A DNA stretch of 64,000 bases from Pontibacter burrus (lineage in GTDB: Bacteria > Bacteroidota > Bacteroidia > Cytophagales > Hymenobacteraceae): contig NZ_JAAGWD010000007.1 in assembly GCF_010686685.1 (NCBI RefSeq), positions 124,001 through 188,000 on the forward strand. Direction: 5' to 3'. A model generated the notes under the pieces. That model saw only the letters and a list, made by a program, of their open reading frames with translations. It did not search any database and was not told the origin of the DNA. Position numbers and translations under genes: made by a program. Position 1 is the first letter of the stretch. Each line of letters starts with the position of its first letter. This document shows positions 16,427 to 25,559 of the stretch, one piece after another.

Positions 16427-17317
16427 GTGGATAGTATAGTTCTACAAAGGATCATCGCATTTCTGGAAAAACTACTTGCAACGCAAGCTACTCCTGAGGC
16501 GCTCAACTGGCTTCTGGAGAAAAAACAGTTGGTACAGGCATCTGAAACCGGCAAGGAACTATACTTACCCTTTAGTGCTACCCCGCGTTATGTGGGCAAA
16601 GCACCATTAAATTCAACTTTAGAAGAACTGGAGCAGGCAAATCAGCTCCGCAAAGGTTTTAACCCCGGCAACTGGACCACCGACCAAATAGCCAGAACGA
16701 TACTGCTGCTGTGCCTGCCTTCGGAAAATGCCGATAACTACAGCAAAACGATACTAAAGCTTTTTGGCAATGCCGATATGGGCGAACTGGTAGCTTTATA
16801 CGCAGCATTGCCACTGCTGCCGCACCCCGAGAAGTTTGTATACCAGGCCACCGAAGGCATCCGGACGAACATGGGAAACGTGTACGAAGCCATCGCGCTG
16901 AACAACCCTTACCCTGCCGAAAATTTCACAGAAGCCGCTTGGAACCAGATGGTGCTGAAAACGATCTTCACGGGTAAATCGCTGAACAAAATTTACGGAT
17001 TAGATGAGCGCAGCAACCCAGAACTGGCACGTATGCTATCGGATTACGCACATGAGCGCTGGGCTGCCGGCCGCACCGTAACACCCGAACTATGGCGCCC
17101 GGTGGGTCCGCACATCAACCAAACTATAGTTTCAGATATCAAACGGATTTTTACCAGCGAGAATGAGGTTGAACAGGAAGCCGCTGCCCTGGCTTGTTCA
17201 CAAAGTAACTACCCTGAAGCACAGGCGCTTTTAGAAGAACACCCGCTACTGAAGCACAAGATCGCAGAAGGTCAGCTCGACTGGAGCCAGATTAGCCAGA
17301 AAGCTATCATGGCCTAA
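16427..17317 (+). CDS. eboA: EboA-domain protein, first gene of ebo operon
   Basis: The 296-residue protein opens with GTG at 16427 and is mostly helical, with the EboA-type segments QLRKGFNPGNWTTDQIARTI, GNADMGELVALYAALPLLPH and NMVLKTIFTGKSLNKIYGLD-like sequence near residues 185-200. The assignment rests on the family pattern plus the five following genes in canonical ebo order. In cyanobacteria the ebo genes are needed to move a scytonemin precursor to the periplasm; the biochemical role of EboA is unknown. It lies 44 bases upstream of eboB. A CTATAG motif sits inside the coding sequence near 17125. Confidence 0.8.
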   Translation: MDSIVLQRIIAFLEKLLATQATPEALNWLLEKKQLVQASETGKELYLPFSATPRYVGKAPLNSTLEELEQANQLRKGFNPGNWTTDQIARTILLLCLPSENADNYSKTILKLFGNADMGELVALYAALPLLPHPEKFVYQATEGIRTNMGNVYEAIALNNPYPAENFTEAAWNQMVLKTIFTGKSLNKIYGLDERSNPELARMLSDYAHERWAAGRTVTPELWRPVGPHINQTIVSDIKRIFTSENEVEQEAAALACSQSNYPEAQALLEEHPLLKHKIAEGQLDWSQISQKAIMA

Positions 17318-17361
17318 GACCCAACTATAACATTTCACCCCGAACCAAACCCTTTACGCTA

Positions 17362-18303
17362 ATGAACCATCTCAACATGAAATTTATTGATCCGCACATT
17401 CACATGACATCCCGCACTACCGACGACTATGCGGCTATGCAGCAAGCCGGTATTGTGGCGATTATTGAACCTGCTTTCTGGCTGGGTCAGCCCCGCACAG
17501 AACTGGGCTCTTTTAAAGATTACTACAGCAGCCTGATCGGTTGGGAACGTTTCCGGGCGAGCCAGTTTGGGATAAAGCATTACTGCACCATCGGGCTTAA
17601 CTCTAAAGAAGCAAACAACGAAGCGCTGGCTGAAGAAGTGATGGACCTGCTGCCGCTATTCATTTGCAAAGAAGGTGTGGTTGGCGTTGGCGAAATTGGG
17701 TATGACGACCAGACCGCTGCCGAAGACAAATACTATAGATTACAATTGGACCTGGCCAGAGAAGCCAACCTGCCGGTACAGATACACACCCCGCACCGCG
17801 ATAAAAAAGCAGGAACAATACGCAGCATGGATGTAGCCTTAGAACATAGGCTTGATCCGGGCATGGTGATCGTGGACCACAACAACGAAGAAACCGTGCG
17901 CGATGTGCTGGACCGTGGTTTTTGGGCGGCTTTTACCATTTACCCGAACACCAAAATGGGTAACGAACGCATGGTTGAAATAGTGAAGCAGTATGGTTCT
18001 GAGCGCATAATTGTGAACAGCGCCGCCGACTGGGGTATCAGCGATCCGTTGGCTGTTCCTAAAACAGCCGCCCTGATGCTGGAGCGCGGCATCAGCATAG
18101 ATGATATTCACAAAGTCTGTTACCAGAATGCCTTGGATTCATTTGGGCAGAGCGGGCAGATGAAAGAAAGCGACTGGCTGGATAATACGACAGTAGACCA
18201 AAGCGAGAAATTGTTCAATAACTCCATTCTTCGAGGTGGCCAGACGCCAACTATAGGCGAACTGAAAACCAACCCGCTTTTCGAATCCAACATTATCCGC
18301 TAA
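17362..18303 (+). CDS. eboB: EboB, TatD-family metal-dependent hydrolase
   Basis: The 313-residue TIM-barrel protein has the TatD metal motif DPHIHM (His12, His14), GVVGVGEIGYD (metal-binding Glu), QIHTPHRDK (His) and VDHNNEETV. A late Asp is expected near SAADWGISDP. The start may instead be the sixth codon, ATG at 17377. Its stop TAA is immediately followed by the ATG of eboC, so translation is probably coupled. The substrate of EboB is unknown. Confidence 0.85.
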   Translation: MNHLNMKFIDPHIHMTSRTTDDYAAMQQAGIVAIIEPAFWLGQPRTELGSFKDYYSSLIGWERFRASQFGIKHYCTIGLNSKEANNEALAEEVMDLLPLFICKEGVVGVGEIGYDDQTAAEDKYYRLQLDLAREANLPVQIHTPHRDKKAGTIRSMDVALEHRLDPGMVIVDHNNEETVRDVLDRGFWAAFTIYPNTKMGNERMVEIVKQYGSERIIVNSAADWGISDPLAVPKTAALMLERGISIDDIHKVCYQNALDSFGQSGQMKESDWLDNTTVDQSEKLFNNSILRGGQTPTIGELKTNPLFESNIIR

Positions 18304-19212
18304 ATGACTACACTCGGAGCTTACATACGCCTGATGCGGCCTGCCAACATTGTAACTGCTATTGCGGATATCCTGCTGGGTTTTGCGGCATCAGGTGCTT
18401 TGCTGGTATTAAGTCAACAAGCTGAAGGCAGTTATTTTATACACCTCCAACCGTTGGCCTGGCTTGTATTATCAACTATAGGTCTGTATGGCGGTGGCGT
18501 GGTATTTAACGATGTGTTTGATGCTGATTTAGATCGTATTGAGCGGCCTGAACGCCCCATCCCGAGCCGCAAAGCAACTATAGCCGGCGCATCAGTACTT
18601 GGTGGCACCTTACTAACTATAGGTATAGCGGCAGCGCTGCAGGTATCTATAGTTAGCGCAACTATAGCTTTTGCTGTAGCCTGTCTGGCCCTGCTCTACG
18701 ACTGGAAAGGCAAACACCACCCGGTGCTCGGCCCGATTAACATGGGCAGCTGTCGTGGAGGTAACCTGCTGCTGGGCGTAAGTGCTATACCAGCAGCCCT
18801 GGAACAACTATGGTTCATTGCTTTTATCCCGATCATTTACATCTCGGCTATTACCATGATCAGTCGTGGGGAAGTGAACGGGGGTAGCACAAAGGCTTTG
18901 AAAGGCGCTGTGGCGTTGTACCTGGTGGTTTTTGCCGGTATTGCAAGCCTGGCGCTGTTACCGCAGTTTTCGTTGTGGTATAGTTTACCATTTCTGGCGC
19001 TGTTCGCTTACCTGGTATTTCCGCCCCTGTTTAAAGCTATGCCGTCGCCGGAGCCGCAGTTTATTATGCGTGCCGTTAAGGCCGGCATTCTGGCCCTGAT
19101 CGTGATGAACGCTAGCATAGCAGCCGGTTTTGCCGGTTGGCAGTATGGGCTGGCGATGCTCCTGTTGTTACCTGTATCCATGTTTATGGCAAAACGTTTT
19201 GCTGTAACCTGA
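18304..19212 (+). CDS. eboC: EboC, UbiA-family prenyltransferase-like membrane protein
   Basis: The 302-residue protein has about eight membrane segments and the UbiA metal-pyrophosphate motif NDVFDADLD (NDxxDxxxD) at about residues 75-85. A second polar loop is YDWKGKHHPVLGPINMGSCR. UbiA enzymes transfer isoprenoid groups to aromatic or other acceptors in the membrane. The second Asp motif is altered compared with classic UbiA (DxxxD), as in EboC proteins. The gene begins directly at the eboB stop and contains five CTATAG motifs in 909 bases, read as Thr-Ile-Gly, Ala-Thr-Ile-Ala and Ser-Ile-Val. Confidence 0.8.
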   Translation: MTTLGAYIRLMRPANIVTAIADILLGFAASGALLVLSQQAEGSYFIHLQPLAWLVLSTIGLYGGGVVFNDVFDADLDRIERPERPIPSRKATIAGASVLGGTLLTIGIAAALQVSIVSATIAFAVACLALLYDWKGKHHPVLGPINMGSCRGGNLLLGVSAIPAALEQLWFIAFIPIIYISAITMISRGEVNGGSTKALKGAVALYLVVFAGIASLALLPQFSLWYSLPFLALFAYLVFPPLFKAMPSPEPQFIMRAVKAGILALIVMNASIAAGFAGWQYGLAMLLLLPVSMFMAKRFAVT

Positions 19213-19228
19213 ACTATAGCTTAGGCCT

Positions 19229-20422
19229 ATGAGACCAATTATACAATCTTTTGCTGTACAGTTTAACTACGGCGTGTATTTTACAGAAGACCTTTTTCAG
19301 CAGGAAAACACCCTGCTGCGCGATGTGGTACAACAAGCTGCTACATCACAGGCAAAGCTGTTTTTTGTAATAGACAGTGGTGTAGCCGATGCAGACCCGT
19401 TTCTGGTACACGCCATCCAGGACTATTGTACCGAGCATGCTGATGCCCTTAACTTGGTGGCAGAACCAATGATTATACCGGGCGGCGAAGCTTGTAAAAA
19501 CGACCCTAACGTATTGCAAAAGCTGCTAGAATATATAAATCAATTCGGTGTTTGCCGTCATTCTTACCTGGTAGCTATTGGCGGAGGCGCTGTGCTGGAT
19601 CTGGCAGGTTTTGCGGCAGCTATTGCGCATCGTGGCATTCGTCATATCCGCATCCCCACTACCGTTTTATCTCAGAACGATTCTGGAGTTGGCGTGAAAA
19701 ACAGCATGAACGCTTTTGGGAAAAAGAACTTCTTGGGCACGTTTGCGCCTCCGGTTGCCGTGATTAACGACAGTAGTTTCCTGCATACCTTGGACGACCG
19801 CGACTGGCGAAGCGGCATTTCCGAAGCCATTAAAGTAGCGCTTATTAAAGATGTCGACTTCTACGACAGCATTAAAGCAGATGCCAGCCTGTTGAACCGA
19901 AGAGACATGCGTGTTATGAACCGCCTGATCCACCGCTGCGCCGAAATGCACGTGGAGCACATTGGCGGCGGCGACCCGTTTGAGTTTGGCTCGTCGCGCC
20001 CACTGGACTTTGGCCACTGGGCTGCCCATAAGCTGGAACAGCTCAGCAACTATAGTTTGCGCCACGGCGAAGCAGTAGCCATCGGCATTGCCCTGGATGT
20101 AGTGTATTCTAAACTAGCCGGCATGCTATCTGAGTGTGCCTGTACCGATATCCTGAACCTGCTCCACAAGCTTGGCTTTGACCTGTACTCCGAGCACTTG
20201 GCTGCAAAAGAAAACGGCCAACTAAGCATTTTAAGAGGCTTAACTGAGTTCAGAGAGCACTTGGGCGGGCAACTGACCATTATGCTCCTGGATAAGATAG
20301 GCCACGGCGTAGAAGTACATCACATCAATGAATCCATCGTTAACGCTGCCGTTACAGAGCTGCAGCAGTTCCATCAACAACTTTCAGCCAAACCCGAAAC
20401 CGAATATGTAGTACCCTTTTAA
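19229..20422 (+). CDS. eboD: EboD, 3-dehydroquinate-synthase-like enzyme
   Basis: The 397-residue protein is a dehydroquinate-synthase homologue with the NAD-binding VAIGGGAVLDLAGFAA, PTTVLSQNDSGVGVKNSMN and three likely zinc ligands: Glu in SGISEAIKVALI, His in RPLDFGHWAAHKLE and His in LRHGEAVAIG. Those ligands are intact, so it is probably an active cyclase on a sugar-phosphate-like substrate, as in EEVS/DOI-type synthases. The real substrate is unknown. It lies 16 bases after eboC. Confidence 0.85.
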   Translation: MRPIIQSFAVQFNYGVYFTEDLFQQENTLLRDVVQQAATSQAKLFFVIDSGVADADPFLVHAIQDYCTEHADALNLVAEPMIIPGGEACKNDPNVLQKLLEYINQFGVCRHSYLVAIGGGAVLDLAGFAAAIAHRGIRHIRIPTTVLSQNDSGVGVKNSMNAFGKKNFLGTFAPPVAVINDSSFLHTLDDRDWRSGISEAIKVALIKDVDFYDSIKADASLLNRRDMRVMNRLIHRCAEMHVEHIGGGDPFEFGSSRPLDFGHWAAHKLEQLSNYSLRHGEAVAIGIALDVVYSKLAGMLSECACTDILNLLHKLGFDLYSEHLAAKENGQLSILRGLTEFREHLGGQLTIMLLDKIGHGVEVHHINESIVNAAVTELQQFHQQLSAKPETEYVVPF

Positions 20423-20434
20423 TACCCTTATGCC

Positions 20435-21667
20435 ATGCTATTACCAAACGGCACTCACCTTACCTACTGCACCAACATACACCCCGGCGAAAACTGGGAA
20501 GATGTTTTTGCAAGCCTGAAAACATACCTGCCAAAGCTGAAGAAGCAGCTCTCCCCCGACGCTCAATTCGGCGTAGGCCTGCGCCTTTCGAACCTGGCAA
20601 GCCAGGAACTGCTGATCAGCGACAACCTGCCAGCGTTTAAAAACTGGCTGGATGCAGAAGGCCTGTATGTGTTCACGATGAACGGCTTCCCATATGGCGG
20701 ATTTCATCACCAGGAAGTAAAGGATGCCGTGCATAAACCCGACTGGACCACCCAGAACCGACTGGCCTATACGATACGGCTGGCTTACATTTTGGCGGAA
20801 CTGATACCGGAAGGCATGGAAGGTGGCATATCTACGTCGCCGTTATCTTACAAACCATGGCTGGGCTTCAACAAGGAGCGCTTTAAGGAAGTGTTTGAAG
20901 TATCGGCGCTGCATTTGGCAATGGTAACCGAAGAGCTTTTGTTCCTGAAAGAAAGTAAAGGCAAAACGATACATTTGGATATTGAGCCGGAGCCGGACGG
21001 GCTATTGGAGAACTCGCAGGAGGTAATCCATTTTTACCAGAAATGGCTGCTTTACATCGGCTGCAAGCGCCTGGCCTGCACAAAGGGGTTAAGTCCGGAT
21101 GATGCCGTGACAGCACTGCTGAACCATATAAGAGTATGCTACGATGTGTGTCACTTTGCACTGGCTTACGAGCAACCTCACGAAGCATTTGCCAAACTAC
21201 AAGCAGCTGGCATACAAATAGGCAAGATACAGTTAAGCTCAGCACTAAAAGCAGAATTACCGGAAAGCGAAGTGGCCCGAACCGAACTGGCCCGAAAACT
21301 ACAGCCTTTTGCCGAATCGACGTACCTACACCAGGTGGTAGAACGTAACGGGAACGGCCAACTCCACTTTTATTCAGACCTGCCACAGGCGCTACACCAT
21401 ATCCAGAAACCAACAGCCCGCGAATGGCGAACGCACTTCCATGTGCCGCTTTTCACACAAAACTATAATGGCCTGCAGTCTACCCAGGATGATGTGGAAA
21501 CCGTGCTGAACTATATCTCAGAGCATCCGGAACTGAGCCAACACCTGGAAGTAGAGACCTATACCTGGGAAGTGCTGCCCGAGGGCCTGAAAACCGACCT
21601 GACCACCTCTATTGCCCGCGAACTGGAGTGGGTACTGCAACAGATACAAATCAAAGAGAATGCGTAA
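20435..21667 (+). CDS. eboE: EboE, sugar-isomerase-like TIM-barrel protein
   Basis: The 410-residue protein belongs to the xylose-isomerase-like barrel group (PF01261 type): GVGLRLSNLA, FTMNGFPYGGFH, IHLDIEPEPDGLLE, CYDVCHFALAYE and IQLSSALKAE supply the acidic and His metal positions. It is annotated in other genomes as metabolite traffic protein EboE. It begins 12 bases after eboD, and its last codons overlap the eboF start (ATGCGTAA, 21660-21667). Confidence 0.8.
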   Translation: MLLPNGTHLTYCTNIHPGENWEDVFASLKTYLPKLKKQLSPDAQFGVGLRLSNLASQELLISDNLPAFKNWLDAEGLYVFTMNGFPYGGFHHQEVKDAVHKPDWTTQNRLAYTIRLAYILAELIPEGMEGGISTSPLSYKPWLGFNKERFKEVFEVSALHLAMVTEELLFLKESKGKTIHLDIEPEPDGLLENSQEVIHFYQKWLLYIGCKRLACTKGLSPDDAVTALLNHIRVCYDVCHFALAYEQPHEAFAKLQAAGIQIGKIQLSSALKAELPESEVARTELARKLQPFAESTYLHQVVERNGNGQLHFYSDLPQALHHIQKPTAREWRTHFHVPLFTQNYNGLQSTQDDVETVLNYISEHPELSQHLEVETYTWEVLPEGLKTDLTTSIARELEWVLQQIQIKENA

Positions 21668-23051
21668 AACCGTAGTCATAAATGTAGTGGGCCTTTCTGG
21701 CTCGCTCATCGGCGAACATACACCCTTTTTAAAACGCTGGTCGGCACAGGGCCAACAAGCAACTATACAGCCTACCATGCCAGCAGTTACCTGCTCGGCG
21801 CAAGCCACGTACCTTACCGGCAAATGGCCTGAAGAACACGGCATTGTAGGCAACGGCTGGTATTTTAAAGACGAGTGCGAGATCAAATTCTGGCGGCAGT
21901 CTAATAAACTGATGCAGGCTCCGAAACTATGGGAAGTAGCCAAAGCCATAGACTCTACCTTTACAGTGGCGAACATGTGCTGGTGGTATAACATGTATTC
22001 CAGCGCCGATTACGCCCTTACCCCACGCCCACAATACTTGGCAGATGGCCGCAAACTGCCCGACTGCTATACCCAACCTGCCGAACTTCGCGATGAGCTA
22101 CAGACAAAACTGGGCACTTTCCCGCTTTTCAATTACTGGGGACCGATGACGTCTATCAAGTCCAGCCAATGGATTGCGGAAGCTTCTAAAATAACCGACG
22201 ACAAGTATAACCCGACGCTTACGCTGATTTACCTGCCTCACCTGGACTATAACCTGCAGCGCTTTGGGCCTAACGATGCCCGCATTACAAAAGATTTGCA
22301 GGAAATCGATGCCGTAGTGGAAGACCTGGTAACATTTTATGAGGGCAAAGGCGCACAGGTGATCATCCTGTCAGAGTACGGCATCTCTGCTGCTGACAAA
22401 CCAGTATACCTGAACCGTGTGCTTCGCCAGAAAGGTTATATTGCGGTACGTAACGAGCGCGATACAGAACTGCTGGATGCCGGCGTAAGCAAAGCCTTTG
22501 CAGTTGCCGACCACCAGGTAGCGCATATTTATGTGAATGACGCTTCCGACCTTGAATCAGTAAAAGAACTGATAGAGCAGACTACTGGCGTGCAGGAAGT
22601 GCTGGCTGGTGACGAACGCAACAAGTATAACCTGGCCCACGAGCGCTGTGGCGACCTAGTTGCCATTGCCGAAAAAGGAGCCTGGTTTACCTACTACTTC
22701 TGGCTCGATGATGCCAAAGCTCCCGACTATGCCCGCATGGTTGACATCCATAAAAAGCCTGGCTTCGACCCGGTGGAAATGTTCATCAATCCAACTATAA
22801 AATTCCCGAAGGCAGTACTTGGGGGAAAGCTATTGAAGAAGAAACTCGGCTTCAGAACCGTGATGGATGTGATACCATTAGATGCTACCTTGGTGAAAGG
22901 ATCGCATGGCAGGGTGCCCGAAGACAAGGGCGAATGGCCGGTATTACTGACCAAAAACAGGAAGCTTGTATCACAGCATGAGTTACACGCCACCGATGTA
23001 TTTGACATAATATTGCAACATTTGCAGGCAGAGCAACTTGTACTAAACTAA
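21660..23051 (+). CDS. eboF: EboF, alkaline-phosphatase-superfamily nucleotide pyrophosphatase/phosphodiesterase
   Basis: I place the start at the ATG at 21660 that overlaps the eboE stop by 8 bases; a TTG 16 codons upstream is less likely. The 463-residue protein has the alkaline phosphatase superfamily fold: MPAVTCSAQATYLTGKWPEE contains the nucleophile Thr, LPHLDYNLQRFG the Asp/His metal site, ILSEYGIS the second Asp/Glu region, and SHGRVPED the final His. The family cleaves phosphodiester or pyrophosphate bonds. It closes the operon and is followed by a terminator. Confidence 0.8.
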   Translation: MRKTVVINVVGLSGSLIGEHTPFLKRWSAQGQQATIQPTMPAVTCSAQATYLTGKWPEEHGIVGNGWYFKDECEIKFWRQSNKLMQAPKLWEVAKAIDSTFTVANMCWWYNMYSSADYALTPRPQYLADGRKLPDCYTQPAELRDELQTKLGTFPLFNYWGPMTSIKSSQWIAEASKITDDKYNPTLTLIYLPHLDYNLQRFGPNDARITKDLQEIDAVVEDLVTFYEGKGAQVIILSEYGISAADKPVYLNRVLRQKGYIAVRNERDTELLDAGVSKAFAVADHQVAHIYVNDASDLESVKELIEQTTGVQEVLAGDERNKYNLAHERCGDLVAIAEKGAWFTYYFWLDDAKAPDYARMVDIHKKPGFDPVEMFINPTIKFPKAVLGGKLLKKKLGFRTVMDVIPLDATLVKGSHGRVPEDKGEWPVLLTKNRKLVSQHELHATDVFDIILQHLQAEQLVLN

Positions 23052-23052
23052 G

Positions 23053-23087
23053 CAAAAGAGCAACTATAAAAGTTGCTCTTTTTTATT
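23053..23087 (+). terminator. Terminator of ebo operon
   Basis: The arms aaaagagcaact and agttgctctttt pair around a tiny ataaa loop and are followed by a T run. The arm and loop include AACTAT, the genome motif half-site. The convergent PLDc_N gene also ends here, so the hairpin may serve both strands. Confidence 0.9.
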
Positions 23088-23334
23088 CGTTCAGTGCGCG
23101 GCTATGCGTAGGCCTGAACAACAACCACACCACCAACCCGACTGGCCAGGAAAGTAAAGCCACCAGCAGCGCGACGAGCCACCCGGGCTTGCCACGGTTA
23201 TTTGCATCGCGGTAAGCCCACACAATGCTCCAGATATAGAGCGCCAGCAACACGATCCCCAGCACAATCCCGATCAGGCCGAAGGCAGCAAAGAAGTCTT
23301 CCATGTACATTGGTGTTTCCTCCATAAAACTCAA
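23083..23334 (-). CDS. Small PLDc_N-type membrane protein
   Basis: The 83-residue protein has two membrane helices (about residues 17-38 and 49-71) with WAYRDANNRGKPGWLVAL between them, the pattern of the phospholipase D nuclease N-terminal (PLDc_N) region found alone in small proteins. It has no catalytic domain. An internal ATG at residue 9 is another possible start. Function unknown. Confidence 0.7.
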   Translation of the reverse strand: MSFMEETPMYMEDFFAAFGLIGIVLGIVLLALYIWSIVWAYRDANNRGKPGWLVALLVALLSWPVGLVVWLLFRPTHSRALNE

Positions 23335-23779
23335 GCTGTCATACTATAAAACGAAGGCATATTAATTTAGTTTATATCACTATTAATCAGCGTTTTTACT
23401 CAACCAACATAAACATATTCTTTATACTATAAACACTCTAAATCTTGCTTAAAAAGAACGTGAGCTATGGTTATAAAAACTTCTGAATACCCTACTTATA
23501 AAAACCCGCCTACAAATGCATCTGGCAACGCTGCCATAGGTGACATGAGCTGCACTCAAGACGCAATTATAACTTATAGCTATAGTTCACACACAAACAC
23601 CAAACATATTGATAATTATATATTTAACACCATACACAAGACAATTTGTCAGTATCTCATAATTTGGCTTTAACCTATAAAAATTCGCGTATCTGGGGAA
23701 ACTATAGTTTCAACCCCTTGGTAGTTGCCCGCGTAACTCTAAAGTCCTGAACCAGGAAAACAAACTTAACGAGCAAACT
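23335..23779. other. 445-base spacer without a supported gene
   Basis: This AT-rich spacer holds CTATAG motifs near 23580 and 23701. A 68-codon frame at 23467-23673 has no protein-like features. It probably contains the promoter of the following hypothetical gene, but I cannot point to a convincing -7 element. Confidence 0.4.
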
Positions 23780-24418
23780 ATGGGACTGAAGAATTTCTTA
23801 AATAAAATAAAGCATGAAGCCGAGGCATTAACCGGCGATGCTACAAAAGACAAGGCTTACACCAACCAGAACACCTACCCCAACGAAGCAGCTGCCAAAG
23901 AAGCTTTTGAGCTATCGAAGCAAAAACTGTTCGATGTAAACCGCTGGTCCGACCTACCCGGCATCAATTCTACTTTTGAACTTTTCGACGAAACTGGCAA
24001 CAAGCTAAACCAGCCAGTGGACAAGACAGGCTACTACATCCGGATAGAACTACCGGGGCCGACGCCTGAAAACTGGGTGCATGTACGGGACCTGAAAGTA
24101 GAAGAGCACAGAGCCGAATTTACAGTAAACCCCAGCACCAAACCTCAGCCTGCACCCCACGAAGAAAACGAGATCAAACACTTCTTTGCCAAAGAGGCCA
24201 GCAGTACTTTCAGGGTAGAGCGAAACGGCAATACACTTATCGGGTATGAGATCGGGCGTAACGAAGCGATCAACAACCAGGGCGAAGAAGCCGGCGACCG
24301 TGCTCTGGCCAACACCCTGATTGCCGAAGGCGGCTGGGCTGGTGTGCAGAAGTTACAATGGGATAAGCTTACCGCCTACCTCGTGCATTTAGAAGAAGCA
24401 GAACCTAAGCAGAAATAA
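23780..24418 (+). CDS. Hypothetical protein, first of SDR pair
   Basis: The 212-residue soluble protein begins MGLKNFLNKIKHEAEALTGD, an amphipathic helix. It continues with mixed beta/alpha sequence including VDKTGYYIRIELPGPTPENW, HFFAKEASSTFRVERNGN and a C-terminal helix WDKLTAYLVHLEEAE. I recognise no family. It is separated by 3 bases from the SDR gene, so the two are one operon. The start codon sits in AAACTATG. Confidence 0.65.
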   Translation: MGLKNFLNKIKHEAEALTGDATKDKAYTNQNTYPNEAAAKEAFELSKQKLFDVNRWSDLPGINSTFELFDETGNKLNQPVDKTGYYIRIELPGPTPENWVHVRDLKVEEHRAEFTVNPSTKPQPAPHEENEIKHFFAKEASSTFRVERNGNTLIGYEIGRNEAINNQGEEAGDRALANTLIAEGGWAGVQKLQWDKLTAYLVHLEEAEPKQK

Positions 24419-24421
24419 ACT

Positions 24422-25462
24422 ATGGAAAAAGAGAACAAGGGTGTAGTAGTCGTAACCGGGGCATCGGCGGGGCTGGGCCGGTCTATAGCCCGCGAGTTTG
24501 CCAAAGTAGGTTACGATGTGGCTTTGCTGGCACGCGGCGAAGACGGACTGAAAGGTGCTAAAAAGGAAGTGGAAGAAATGGGCCGCCGGGCCGTGTACTT
24601 TACAGTAGATGTAGCCGATGCCGCAGCCGTGGAGCGTGCAGCCGAAGAAACCGAAAAGCAACTGGGCCCTATCACCGTGTGGGTAAACAATGCCATGAAC
24701 AGCGTATTCAGTCCGGTAAAGGAAATGGAGCCGGAAGAATACAAGCGCGTAACCGAAGTAACCTACCTGGGTCAGGTATACGGCACACTGTCGGCGCTGA
24801 AACGCATGCTGCCGCGCGACAAAGGCGTAATTGTGCTGGTTGGTTCAGCGCTGGCTTACCGTGGCATTCCGTTGCAATCGGCGTACTGCGGTTCTAAACA
24901 TGCCATACAAGGCTTTTTCGATTCGTTAAGATCAGAGCTGCTGCACGACAAGAGTAAGGTTAGGGCAACGATGGTACAGTTACCGGCCATGAATACGACA
25001 CAGTTCAAATTCGTGAAGACGCGCCTGCCGAACAAGCCTAAACCGATGGGTAAGATCTACCAGCCCGAAGTGGCCGCCAAAGCCATCGTTTACGCTGCCG
25101 AAAACGAACGCCGTGAAGTGTATGTAGGCTACCCTACCGTGCAGGCTATAATTGGCGACAAGATTGCCCCTGAAGTTGGCGATTGGGTATTGGCCAAAAC
25201 GGGCATAAAAGGGCAGCAAACCGACATACCCGAAGACCCGAACCGGCCAAACAACCTGTGGGAGCCTCTCCCTGGCGACCATGGCGCACATGGCACGTTT
25301 GATGCTGAAGCCACCTACCACTCTCCGCAACTATGGCTAAGCATGCATAAAAAAGAGATCATAGCTGGTTCGCTGGCTTTAGGTGGGATGTTTTTGGGCA
25401 ACATGATTCTTAAAAAGTGGATGAATGGCAACAACGATAAGCAGCCCGAGTACGAGATCTAA
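24422..25462 (+). CDS. SDR-family oxidoreductase with C-terminal membrane helix
   Basis: The 346-residue protein has a Rossmann fold of the short-chain dehydrogenase type: TGASAGLGRSIA (residues 12-23, NAD(P) binding), VNNAMNSVFS, and a Ser142-Tyr155-Lys159 triad (YCGSK). After the SDR core (about 1-260) come an unusual Pro-rich stretch and a C-terminal helix AGSLALGGMFLGNMILKKW that may anchor it to the membrane. Such extended SDRs are common beside stress genes in Bacteroidota. Substrate unknown. The start codon lies in AAACTATG. Confidence 0.8.
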   Translation: MEKENKGVVVVTGASAGLGRSIAREFAKVGYDVALLARGEDGLKGAKKEVEEMGRRAVYFTVDVADAAAVERAAEETEKQLGPITVWVNNAMNSVFSPVKEMEPEEYKRVTEVTYLGQVYGTLSALKRMLPRDKGVIVLVGSALAYRGIPLQSAYCGSKHAIQGFFDSLRSELLHDKSKVRATMVQLPAMNTTQFKFVKTRLPNKPKPMGKIYQPEVAAKAIVYAAENERREVYVGYPTVQAIIGDKIAPEVGDWVLAKTGIKGQQTDIPEDPNRPNNLWEPLPGDHGAHGTFDAEATYHSPQLWLSMHKKEIIAGSLALGGMFLGNMILKKWMNGNNDKQPEYEI

Positions 25463-25559
25463 CCTATAGTTAATCACCAGGTACTGAGCTAAGACAAACT
25501 TACACAAGCTATTGCCGTTAATTTGAATGGCAGATAATTAAACTATAACACTTAAAGCT

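Noticed and set aside
23467..23673. 68-codon ORF between the PLDc_N and hypothetical genes
   Set aside because: Low-complexity AT-rich frame with no family match, start site or conserved context.
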